This document shows, one piece after another, positions 18,224 to 26,061 of a stretch of 48,280 nucleotides of DNA. The stretch's first letter is position 1, and each line of letters starts with the position of its first letter. The DNA comes from Rikenellaceae bacterium. GTDB taxonomy: Bacteria > Bacteroidota > Bacteroidia > Bacteroidales > Rikenellaceae. The DNA is taken from positions 1 to 48,280 of the forward strand of contig SUZH01000012.1 of assembly GCA_015060045.1 (NCBI GenBank), in the 5' to 3' direction. A program made the position numbers and the translations under genes. Under the pieces are notes generated by a model. That model was not told the origin of the DNA and made no database searches. It saw only the letters and a list, made by a program, of their open reading frames with translations.

Positions 18224-21200
18224 ATGAAGAAGCTACTTTTTACGCTTCTCGGTATGGCGGGTTTGTGCTGCACGGAGGTTGTGGCACAACCCGCTTTTCC
18301 TATTAGCGTAGCGGAAGGAAAGTTGCAATATGCCACCACGCGGAGCGGGGATCGCATCCTCGATTTCTCCTATTGCGGTTACCGCAATTCGAGCGTGGCA
18401 ATTCCCGATGCGGAGGTGGTCTATACGCTTTCGCCCTCGGAGCACGATAGCTTTACGATCCAGGGTCATATCGATGCGCTGGCAGCTCGTCCGATCGGGG
18501 AGAACGGCCTGCGCGGTGCGATTCTCCTAAAGGAGGGTACCTATTACCTCGATGAGCCGCTCCGCATGACGGCCTCGGGTATCGTGTTGCGTGGTGAAAG
18601 CAAAGAGAAGACGGTGCTCGTGAAACGTGGTGTGGATCGCGGTGCCGTGATCTATATTGAGGGTGCGGATGATCGTACGTTTGGCGACGCAACCGACCTA
18701 AAGATCGATTACCTCCCCGTGGGTACGAAGACGTTTGAAGTGGCCTCCGTGGAGGGGCTGCAGGTAGGTCAGATGGTGCTCGTCGAGCAGCAGCCCGTAG
18801 CGCATCCGCGCGGACGGGATGTGGAGGTGACGGAGGAGCTGAAGCGTCAGCTCGGCCCGGGTAATATCCGCATCGGTTGGGATCGCACGATTACGGCCAT
18901 CGAGGGCAATCGCGTGACGTTGGACGACGCCCTGACAATGGGGCTCGGCCTGCGTCCTGTGGTGCTGAAGCCCTATACGTGGGCAGGTCGTATCGACGAG
19001 TGCGGTGTCGAGCATCTGACGATCGTCTCGGATTACGATGAGGCCTATCCGCTCGACGAGAACCACGCTTGGACGGGCGTCTGGATCAACAACGCGGAGG
19101 ATTGCTGGGTGCGTCAGGTCGATTTTCGACAGCTGGCCGGCTCGGCAGTGGCCGTACAGCGCGAGGCGCGCCGTGTGACCGTTTCGGATTGCCAGTCGTT
19201 TGATCCCGTGTCGGAGATGGCCGGTTCGCGTCGAAGAACCTTCTTCACGCTCGGTCAGCATACGCTCTTCCTGAGTTGCTACTCGGAGCATGGCCAGCAC
19301 GACTTCTCGGCCGGTATTAACGCGCCGGGCCCGAATGCCTTTGTGCAGTGCGACAGCTACCTCTCGACGGGCTTTAGCGGCTCGACAGGTTCGTGGGCTT
19401 GCGGTCTGTTGTTCGACATCGTCAATATTAACGGCCACGACCTCTCGTTCAAGAGCCTTGACCGTACGCATGCCCGTGCTGGGTGGAATACGGTGAACAG
19501 CGTCGCTTGGCAGTGTACGGCGGCCGGTATCGAGTGCTACGCCCCCGTGGGCTACGGCATGAACTACGCCAACGGCTCGTGGGCAACGATGTGCGGCAAT
19601 GGCGTGATGACCAACTCGGATGAATTCGTGAAGCCCTACAGCTTGTTCCGTGCCCAGCTCGCGGAGCGTATCGGCGCTGACAAGGCGCAGCAGATTACGC
19701 GCATCTACGACCGCGACACGAATGCTACCTCCAGCCCGACGATCGAACAGGCGGTGATGTTGGCTAAGCAGGCCTATGAGCCGCGCATGACGATCCCGAT
19801 GTGGATTGCCCAAGCCCCCTTTACCGCCTCGGTGGAGGATAATGGTCAGCAGGCGATGTTGGCCCAGGTGGATAAGGCCGAGCGCATGGTGGATTACGCC
19901 GTGAAGAATGGACGTTTGACGGGCGACGGTAAGCTGCTGGTCGGTGGTCGTCAGAATGTGCGCTGGTGGAACGGTAACCTTGAGTATGATCAGCTGGAGA
20001 AGGCGACCGACCATGTGACCCGCTTTGTCCCCGATCGTGAGGGTCAGGGTTTGACGGACCGCATCGACGATGTGGTGGCCAATATGAAGGAGCGCGGTGT
20101 GCTGTTGCTCGATCATAACTATGGCCTTTGGTACGATCGTCGCCGTGATGACCATATCCGCGTGCGTCGTCGTGATGGCGATGTTTGGGCTCCGCATTAC
20201 GAGCAACCCTTTGCCCGTTCGGGTGAGGGTCAGGGTTGGGACGGCATGTCGAAGTACGACCTGACGAAACCCAACACCTGGTATTGGAGCCGTCTGAAAG
20301 AGTTTGCTGAGAAGGCTTCGCGTGAGGGGCTGCTGCTCTTCCATCAGGATTATTTCCAGCACAACATCATCGAGGCGGGTGCACACTGGGTCGATTCGCC
20401 TTGGCGTACGCCCAACAACATCAATAATACGGGCTTTGCCGAGCCGACGAATTTTGCCGGCGACAAGCGTGTTTTTGTGGCTGACATGTTCTACGATGTA
20501 AGTCACCCCGCGCGTCGTCCTTTGCACCGTGGCTATATCCGTATGTGCCTCGAGCAGTTGGCCGATTATCCCAATGTCGTGCACCTAGTGAGCGAAGAGT
20601 ACACCGGTCCGCTGCACTTCGTCGAGTTTTGGCTCGATTGCATCGCCGAGTGGGAGGCCGAGACGGGCAAAGAGGCGCTGATCGCCCTATCGGCTACGAA
20701 GGATGTGCAGGACGCCATCTTGCGCGATCCTGTCCGCTCGAAGGTGGTCGATATCATCGATATCCGCTATTGGCACCACCGCTCGGACGGTACGACCTAC
20801 GAGCCCGAAGGTGGTGTGAGCATGGCTCCGCGTCAGTATGCACGTAAGATCAAGGTCGGTACGATCGATTTTGCCTCGACCTACCGTGCCGTGAGCGAGT
20901 ACCGCGCAGCCTATCCCGAGAAGGCGGTGACCTTCTTTGCGCAAAGCTACCCGGCCTATGGTTGGGCAATTCTGATGGCGGGTGGTTCGTGTCCGACGCT
21001 CCGTGTCGAGAACGAGCGCCTGCTGGCTGCTATCCCGCAGATGACCGAGACGGTGAAGGATGAGACGAGCTATCGCCTGATGGGCGAAAAGGGTGGTCTT
21101 GTCTATCTGCCCGAGGCTGCTTCAGTGACGGTCGCACTGCCGAAGGGCAGCTACACGCTCCACGCGGTCGATATGAATACGGGTGCTACGAAGCGTCTTG

Positions 21201-21274
21201 TCAAGCAGCACAAGAGCACCACGCCGCTCCTCCTCAACCGTGCAGGGTTGTATTGGATCGAGAAAACGAAGTAA
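18224..21274 (+). CDS. Large exported beta-helix protein with a C-terminal barrel-like domain (DUF6298-like)
   Basis: The ATG at 18224 gives 1016 residues with a signal peptide (MKKLLFTLLGMAGLCCTEVVAQ); an earlier TTG in frame was not used. Residues about 25-480 look like a right-handed beta-helix (YRNSSVAIPDAEVVYTL, GAILLKEGTYYLDEPL, WTGVWINNAEDCWVRQVDF), as in pectate lyase superfamily proteins. Residues about 590-960 look like a second catalytic fold with many aromatic and acidic residues (LFHQDYFQHNIIEAGAHWVDSPW, LVSEEYTGPLHFVEFWLDC, IIDIRYWHH), and the tail is a small beta domain. I recall this layout from Bacteroidetes DUF6298 proteins, but the enzymatic activity is unknown to me. It ends the glycan-degradation run and is followed by a terminator. 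Confidence 0.68.
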   Translation: MKKLLFTLLGMAGLCCTEVVAQPAFPISVAEGKLQYATTRSGDRILDFSYCGYRNSSVAIPDAEVVYTLSPSEHDSFTIQGHIDALAARPIGENGLRGAILLKEGTYYLDEPLRMTASGIVLRGESKEKTVLVKRGVDRGAVIYIEGADDRTFGDATDLKIDYLPVGTKTFEVASVEGLQVGQMVLVEQQPVAHPRGRDVEVTEELKRQLGPGNIRIGWDRTITAIEGNRVTLDDALTMGLGLRPVVLKPYTWAGRIDECGVEHLTIVSDYDEAYPLDENHAWTGVWINNAEDCWVRQVDFRQLAGSAVAVQREARRVTVSDCQSFDPVSEMAGSRRRTFFTLGQHTLFLSCYSEHGQHDFSAGINAPGPNAFVQCDSYLSTGFSGSTGSWACGLLFDIVNINGHDLSFKSLDRTHARAGWNTVNSVAWQCTAAGIECYAPVGYGMNYANGSWATMCGNGVMTNSDEFVKPYSLFRAQLAERIGADKAQQITRIYDRDTNATSSPTIEQAVMLAKQAYEPRMTIPMWIAQAPFTASVEDNGQQAMLAQVDKAERMVDYAVKNGRLTGDGKLLVGGRQNVRWWNGNLEYDQLEKATDHVTRFVPDREGQGLTDRIDDVVANMKERGVLLLDHNYGLWYDRRRDDHIRVRRRDGDVWAPHYEQPFARSGEGQGWDGMSKYDLTKPNTWYWSRLKEFAEKASREGLLLFHQDYFQHNIIEAGAHWVDSPWRTPNNINNTGFAEPTNFAGDKRVFVADMFYDVSHPARRPLHRGYIRMCLEQLADYPNVVHLVSEEYTGPLHFVEFWLDCIAEWEAETGKEALIALSATKDVQDAILRDPVRSKVVDIIDIRYWHHRSDGTTYEPEGGVSMAPRQYARKIKVGTIDFASTYRAVSEYRAAYPEKAVTFFAQSYPAYGWAILMAGGSCPTLRVENERLLAAIPQMTETVKDETSYRLMGEKGGLVYLPEAASVTVALPKGSYTLHAVDMNTGATKRLVKQHKSTTPLLLNRAGLYWIEKTK

Positions 21275-21294
21275 CGAATGCGTTTTAGTCGCGG

Positions 21295-21330
21295 CAAAGG
21301 CTGCCCCATACGGGACAGCCTTTGTTGTTT
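21295..21330 (+). terminator. Terminator after the glycanase gene run
   Basis: AAAGGCTG pairs with CAGCCTTT, and after one mismatch CCC pairs with GGG around an ATAC loop. A T-rich tail (TTTGTTGTTTG) follows, 20 nt after the stop codon. Confidence 0.8.
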
Positions 21331-21340
21331 GTTCACCCGA

Positions 21341-21383
21341 AAAAACAAAAGAATACCCCGACATTGATGCTCGAATGTCGGGG
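21341..21383 (-). terminator. Minus-strand terminator hairpin
   Basis: CCCCGACATT (21356-21365) and AATGTCGGGG (21374-21383) form a perfect ten-pair stem. Read on the minus strand it is followed by TATTCTTTTGTTTTTT. It would end transcripts from the outer membrane protein gene, whose stop lies 173 nt upstream, or from a short transcript begun in that gap. Confidence 0.75.
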
Positions 21384-21425
21384 CGCCCATTTAATTAATA
21401 AAATCCCACTTCAATTAACCAAATG

Positions 21426-21487
21426 TTGTAGTATAAAGAGCGCAGTTTTTCGCAGAGATCTTGTAATTTTTTTTGTTGATACTACAA
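21426..21487. repeat. Inverted repeat with spaced arms in the AT-rich gap
   Basis: TTGTAGTAT (21426-21434) and ATACTACAA (21479-21487) are exact inverted copies separated by 44 nt. The right arm overlaps a minus-strand TAAATTTG box (21485-21492). Its role is unknown: an operator, the end of a lost insertion, or part of an RNA are all possible. Confidence 0.35.
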
Positions 21488-21555
21488 ATTTAGTAAATAA
21501 ATTGAGCCGTGCAAGTCGGGATCGGTGAATCGCCCAAATTGGAGGGCCAATCGAC

Positions 21556-24333
21556 CTACCTGCGACCGAATTCGCGTTGCGAGGCTTTGTTTAAGCGAAT
21601 GCCCACGTTGAACGTAAAGTAGCGACCGTAGGAGGGTTGCCAGCGTTGCAGTTCGTAATCGGCATAGGTGGTCGAGGTGAACGACGAACCGCGATTCAAT
21701 AGGTCGTAGGCTGCTACACCCACGATCACACGCCCCTTTGCGAGCGAGCAACCCAGCATGGCGTTGAGCATCTGGGTGGTCGTGTCTTTTCCCGTATCGG
21801 TGAGGTAGTGGTTGTGAGCCAGGTTGTAGTTGAGGTAGAGTTGCATCACCTTCAGGAACCGAATCTCGGCCATTGCCGAGGCGGTCTGGTAGATGTAGCG
21901 ATTCGGCGCACCGATCGTGTTCTCGACGTGCGAATAGGAGGTCGAGGAGTGGATCGAGAGGCGGAGGTGCTGCGATTGCGTGCCACCGAGCGAGAGCGTG
22001 AGGGTCGGCTGCTGCTGGCGCGAGATGTTCTTTTGGTCCTCGATATAGGTGGGTTGGCAGTTGTAGTTGTAGCGCAGCATGGCGACGAAGGTCGATTTGA
22101 GGGGCGCGATGCGCTGGCTGAACGTGACGTTACCCGCAAGCGAATAGGTGCCCGAAATATTCTCGTAGGTGTAGAGCGTACTACCAGCCGGAGCCATGTA
22201 ATCCCACTTTTCGAGCAGTGTCGCCTCATCGAAATAGTACGAACGCTGGGTGATTTGGTTGGGATTGATCGTTGCCGAGAGGTTGAATGTCAGGTTACTG
22301 CCGTTGGTCGTAACTTTACCCGGATAGGAGAGGGTAATGTTGTGGCGGATGTTCTGCTTGAGGAACGGGTTACCACTCTGCAAGAGGAGCGGATTGCTGT
22401 TGTCGATCCGGTCGCGCAGCTGCTCCACCGAGGGGAGTTGGACCGAGGTGGAGTAGTGCAGGAGGTTGATTCTGCGCCCGTGGCGTACCAGGGTTAGTTG
22501 CAGCGAGGGAAGCCACGATACGAATCGCTCACGGTATTGCAACTCTTCGGGGTAGAATTCATCCTTGTTCATCTGCGCCGAACGTACGTCCATAATGGCG
22601 TTGAGGCGGAACAACGAGGAGTTGATGCGGAAGGCGAAGCGACCCGAATGGGTGCTGTAATCGTGGGTGTAGTTGTAGGTGTTCGTCGGGTCGATCTCGA
22701 CGATCGGGTCGAACGTGTTGAGGGCTGTCTGGCGTGTGCGACTACGCTCGTAATCATATTGATAGGAGGCGAATAGCTCCATGCGCATACCCTCGGTTTC
22801 GTAGATGTCTTTCATCAGGGAGAACTCGGCGTTGTACGTTTCGCGCGGGCCGATGTAGTCGGTCTCCAACACGCGCTTATCCTGCGTCAAGGTGTCGATG
22901 CGCCAGCCGGCACGATCCGAGCGTGAGATGGTTGAATTGAGCGACATATAAGGGCGTACAATCTTCGGGTTATCCCATTGGTAGTTGAGGTTGTTCTTGA
23001 TCGTATAGCTCGTCGTCCGGTTCTGCTCGATCACCTCGGTGCGTTGGTCGAGCGTCTCGCTGCGGTTGGCAATCTGTTGCGAAGAGCCGCTCGAGGGGGT
23101 ACTGTAGGAGAACTCGTTGCGCGAGGAGAATTGGTGTCGGCCGCCCGGGTGGATCAGGCCGTAGAGCTTGACTGTATGCGTACCGCCCGAGCTGTGCGAG
23201 GAGGTCGTGTCGGTGTAGATGCGGGCGGGGGTGTTCTCCGTGGCGAAGTAGTGACGCATGGAGGCCGAACCGCTGTGGGTGTAGTTGTTGTCGTAGGCAT
23301 AGCTGAGGTCGAGCACCTGCCCTTCGCGGCGACTCTTACCCCAAAGGCGTGAGAAGGAGATCATCGCATGGTGCTGCTCGACGTAGCGACCGGCTGCCAC
23401 GCGATTGCGCAGGATGTCGCGCAGGCGGTTCGACGAGCGGCCGATGTTGTTCGTGTAGCCATCCACCGAGAGTTGCACCTTCTCTGAGAAGAGGTTGGCC
23501 GTCAGACCGACACCGTAGCGATGGCGCAACGAGCCATCCTCCCGGCGGTTCATGTCAAGGCCCCAGGCCCCGAGGAAATAGCCGTCGAACATCGACTTGA
23601 AGTCGCGCTTGGTGCGGATGTTCATCACCTTCTGTTTCTCGGCAAAGCGCCGATTTTGGCGGATTTCGTCATCCGTTGCCTCGTCGTAGACCTCCAGCTT
23701 GGCTACATCGCCGGCCAGCAGGGTGTTGAGCGCGGCTGCCGGGTTTTCGCCAAAGATGGTGCGCCCGTTGACATAGATGCGAGCCAGCTTTTCGCCCTGA
23801 ATCGTAACGGTGCCACCCTCGTCCACCTCGACTCCGGGGAGCTGTTCGAGCAGGCGGAATGCCTCGTCACCCTCCATTGTGCGGAGGGCTGTTGCGTTGT
23901 AGACCAGCGTATCGCCACGTTGCGAAACGAGGCGGGCACGTCCTTCAACGACCACCTGATCGATCTCCTGTGCGGTAGGCTTGAGATAGATGCGTAACGG
24001 ACGCTGAATGCCGAAACGCGGAGCGATGCGGACGGAGTCGCGCTTGTAGGTCTCGTAACCCAGGTAGGAAACCTCGACGCGTACGTAGCCGGCGGTGACA
24101 CGTTTTAGGTAAAACAGGCCTTGGTAATCGGTTGTCGTGTGGAGCGTATCACGGGGCGAGATCACCGTCACCACAGCCCCCACCAACGCTTGGCGTCGTT
24201 GTACGATATCCTGCACGGCGGCATCATCCCACACCTGTCCGCTCAAAGGTCCATAATCGACTTGTCCCCACGACGGCAGTAGCGATCCGAAGGTAAAACA
24301 TAGAGGCATCAAGTATTTGAAAAGTAATTTCAT
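21556..24333 (-). CDS. Outer membrane beta-barrel protein, TonB-dependent receptor-like
   Basis: The 925-residue protein starts with a signal peptide (MKLLFKYLMPLCFTFGSLLPSWG). A carboxypeptidase-regulatory-like beta-sandwich follows (about residues 40-115, ending in TYKRDSVRI). Next is a plug-like region with LLEQLPGVEVDEGGTVTIQGEKLA and IYVNGRTIFGENPAAALNTL, then a long barrel of alternating strands that ends in an aromatic-rich C-terminus (FTFNVGIRLN). This is the outer membrane beta-barrel (OMP_b-brl_3) group, not a SusC: no SusD partner gene is adjacent. The ligand is unknown. It is transcribed alone, opposite to both neighbours, from a TAATTTTG box 21 nt before the start. Confidence 0.82.
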   Translation of the reverse strand: MKLLFKYLMPLCFTFGSLLPSWGQVDYGPLSGQVWDDAAVQDIVQRRQALVGAVVTVISPRDTLHTTTDYQGLFYLKRVTAGYVRVEVSYLGYETYKRDSVRIAPRFGIQRPLRIYLKPTAQEIDQVVVEGRARLVSQRGDTLVYNATALRTMEGDEAFRLLEQLPGVEVDEGGTVTIQGEKLARIYVNGRTIFGENPAAALNTLLAGDVAKLEVYDEATDDEIRQNRRFAEKQKVMNIRTKRDFKSMFDGYFLGAWGLDMNRREDGSLRHRYGVGLTANLFSEKVQLSVDGYTNNIGRSSNRLRDILRNRVAAGRYVEQHHAMISFSRLWGKSRREGQVLDLSYAYDNNYTHSGSASMRHYFATENTPARIYTDTTSSHSSGGTHTVKLYGLIHPGGRHQFSSRNEFSYSTPSSGSSQQIANRSETLDQRTEVIEQNRTTSYTIKNNLNYQWDNPKIVRPYMSLNSTISRSDRAGWRIDTLTQDKRVLETDYIGPRETYNAEFSLMKDIYETEGMRMELFASYQYDYERSRTRQTALNTFDPIVEIDPTNTYNYTHDYSTHSGRFAFRINSSLFRLNAIMDVRSAQMNKDEFYPEELQYRERFVSWLPSLQLTLVRHGRRINLLHYSTSVQLPSVEQLRDRIDNSNPLLLQSGNPFLKQNIRHNITLSYPGKVTTNGSNLTFNLSATINPNQITQRSYYFDEATLLEKWDYMAPAGSTLYTYENISGTYSLAGNVTFSQRIAPLKSTFVAMLRYNYNCQPTYIEDQKNISRQQQPTLTLSLGGTQSQHLRLSIHSSTSYSHVENTIGAPNRYIYQTASAMAEIRFLKVMQLYLNYNLAHNHYLTDTGKDTTTQMLNAMLGCSLAKGRVIVGVAAYDLLNRGSSFTSTTYADYELQRWQPSYGRYFTFNVGIRLNKASQREFGRR

Positions 24334-24354
24334 GGTAGTGTGTGATTGGTACTA

Positions 24355-24362
24355 CAAAATTA
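24355..24362 (-). promoter_or_regulatory. -7 box of the outer membrane protein gene
   Basis: On the minus strand TAATTTTG matches TAnnTTTG with 21 nt to the ATG at 24333. No -33 box is evident. The divergent V-ATPase promoter lies about 170 nt away. Confidence 0.55.
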
Positions 24363-24532
24363 ACAGAATGAACGGTTTTTGATGCTGGAGCGGGGGTGAA
24401 TCGGCTGAACGGGGAGGTTAATTGACCGATTGGCGTGTTAAAAATGACAGAAATTAGGCAAAAAGTGAAAGATTGTTGGCTTTTGTCATGAAATACGCGC
24501 GCGAAAACGAGGGTTTGTCGGAAAATAATTGC

Positions 24533-24540
24533 TATCTTTG
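24533..24540 (+). promoter_or_regulatory. -7 box of the V-type ATPase operon
   Basis: TATCTTTG lies 52 nt before the ATG at 24593. A TTTG at 24514-24517 is upstream but only 15 nt away, shorter than the usual 19-20, so it may not be the true -33 box. Confidence 0.6.
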
Positions 24541-24592
24541 TGTGCCTAAAAGCGAAAATATCAAAAATCAAGATAATCAATTTATAAAAACC

Positions 24593-25207
24593 ATGGAAAA
24601 CAAACTGCAACAATTGACCCAGAAACTGTACGAAGAGGGTCTGGAGAAGGGTCGCTCGGAGGCTGAAAAGTGCGTAGCCGAGGCCCAGGAGAAGGCTGCA
24701 AAAATTATCGCCGACGCCCGCAAGGAGGCTGAGGAGATCATCCGCAAGGCGGAGGACAAGGCCGATGACGTAGCCAAGAACACCGCAACGGAGATCGCCC
24801 TGGCCGGTAAGCAGGCTGTAGCCCGCATCAAGTCGGAGATCGCTTCGCTGATCGTATCGAAGACGACCTCGGCAGGCGTAAAGGCGGCTACGATGGATGC
24901 CGCTTTCCTGAAGGAGATGCTCCTCTCGGTAGCCAAGAATTGGAACGGCGCTTCGGCCGGTAAGGTAGAGCTCAAGGCACTGCTGCCCGAGGCTCAGCGC
25001 ACGCAGCTTGATGGTGCTTTCGAGAAGGCTGCCAAGGAGCTCTTGAAGGAGGGTATCGAGGTTGGTTACTCGAAGGAGGTGAAGAGTGGCTTCCGCGTTT
25101 CGGAGAAGGAGGGTGGCTACTACATCTCGTTCGCCGATGCCGACATCGAGGCACTCATCTCGGAGTACCTGCGCGAGAAGGTTTCGAACATGCTCTTCGG
25201 AGCCTAA
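24593..25207 (+). CDS. atpE: V-type ATP synthase subunit E
   Basis: From the ATG at 24593 the 204-residue protein starts MENKLQQLTQ; the longer in-frame reading crosses the promoter and is rejected. Residues about 10-85 form a long charged heptad helix rich in Glu, Lys and Ala (EAEKCVAEAQEKAAKII), the peripheral-stalk coiled coil. The C-terminal globular half (KELLKEGIEVGYSKEVKSGFRV) attaches to the catalytic head. It is the first gene of an E-DUF2764-A-B-D-I-K operon. The spirochaete, chlamydia and Bacteroidetes V/A-ATPase operons have this order, and the position supports the call as much as the sequence does. Confidence 0.88.
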   Translation: MENKLQQLTQKLYEEGLEKGRSEAEKCVAEAQEKAAKIIADARKEAEEIIRKAEDKADDVAKNTATEIALAGKQAVARIKSEIASLIVSKTTSAGVKAATMDAAFLKEMLLSVAKNWNGASAGKVELKALLPEAQRTQLDGAFEKAAKELLKEGIEVGYSKEVKSGFRVSEKEGGYYISFADADIEALISEYLREKVSNMLFGA

Positions 25208-25217
25208 TCACAGGAGC

Positions 25218-26051
25218 ATGTTTGCAACGAATTACTATACGTTAGTCGCCGGCTTTCGCGAGTATGCACTCGATGCAGACCGCAAAGGCTTTGACGCGCT
25301 GGAGATCCGCTCGGAGGTGATGGAGAACCTCGAGCAGCAGGATCGTCGCGCGGTGGAGCTGCTCTACGGCTACTACGATTGCGAGAACCTCTCGGCAGCC
25401 CGTGCCGGCCGTACGGCCCACAACGCACTGGGTAACCTGAGCCGCGAGGAGATCGAAGCCGAGTTGCAGAACCCGAGCCGTCTGCCCGAGGCCCTGCAGC
25501 AGGTGATCCGCGCTTACGCCGACCCGGAGGGGGAGGATGCCGAGCAGGTGGATACCACGCAGCGCTTCGAGAAATCGCTCTTCTCGGCCTACTATGCGTT
25601 GGCTGCCAAGTCGTCGTGCCGCTTCCTCAAGGAGTGGAGCGCCTTTGACCGCAACCTGCGTAATGTCTCGGCTGCCATCTCGGCCCGCGAGCTGAATCGC
25701 CCGATCGAGGAGGTGACCGTAGGCGAGGGTGAGATCGTAGAGCAGTTGCAGAAGAGCTCGGCGTCGGACTTCGGTCTGCGTGGCGAATTGCAGTACCTGG
25801 ATGCCGCTATCGCCGCCATCGCCGATGAGCAGAACCTCGTCGAGAAGGAGCACAAGATCGACCTGATTCGTTGGAATGAGGCGTCGGAGCTCTCCTCGTT
25901 CGACTATTTTGACATCAATGCCGTGATCGCCTACCTGGTTCGCGTGAACCTCGTGGCACGCTGGTCGATGCTCGATCCGCAGCGTGGTCGCGAAATGTTC
26001 GACCGCCTGATGGCCGAGCTCGATGGCAAGGATATGATCAATAAACAATAA
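25218..26051 (+). CDS. DUF2764 protein of the V-type ATPase operon (likely subunit C/d analogue)
   Basis: The 277-residue reading from the ATG at 25218 (MFATNYYTLVAGFREYALD) is preferred because the longer frame overlaps atpE by over 100 nt with an arginine-rich shadow sequence. The protein is soluble, acidic and mostly helical. Families of this kind sit between E and A in V-ATPase operons of Bacteroidetes, spirochaetes and chlamydiae, where subunit C/d is expected to join the rotor stalk to the membrane ring. A C/d-like role is inferred from position and helical content only. It lies 10 nt after atpE and 10 nt before atpA. Confidence 0.78.
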   Translation: MFATNYYTLVAGFREYALDADRKGFDALEIRSEVMENLEQQDRRAVELLYGYYDCENLSAARAGRTAHNALGNLSREEIEAELQNPSRLPEALQQVIRAYADPEGEDAEQVDTTQRFEKSLFSAYYALAAKSSCRFLKEWSAFDRNLRNVSAAISARELNRPIEEVTVGEGEIVEQLQKSSASDFGLRGELQYLDAAIAAIADEQNLVEKEHKIDLIRWNEASELSSFDYFDINAVIAYLVRVNLVARWSMLDPQRGREMFDRLMAELDGKDMINKQ

Positions 26052-26061
26052 CAAAATACAG

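Noticed and set aside
21426..21487. Inverted repeat as ends of an insertion sequence
   Set aside because: Only 44 bp separate the arms, no transposase is present and I see no target-site duplication.
21556..24333. Call as SusC of a SusCD pair
   Set aside because: No SusD-like lipoprotein gene lies next to it and the barrel type is the shorter OMP_b-brl_3 kind.
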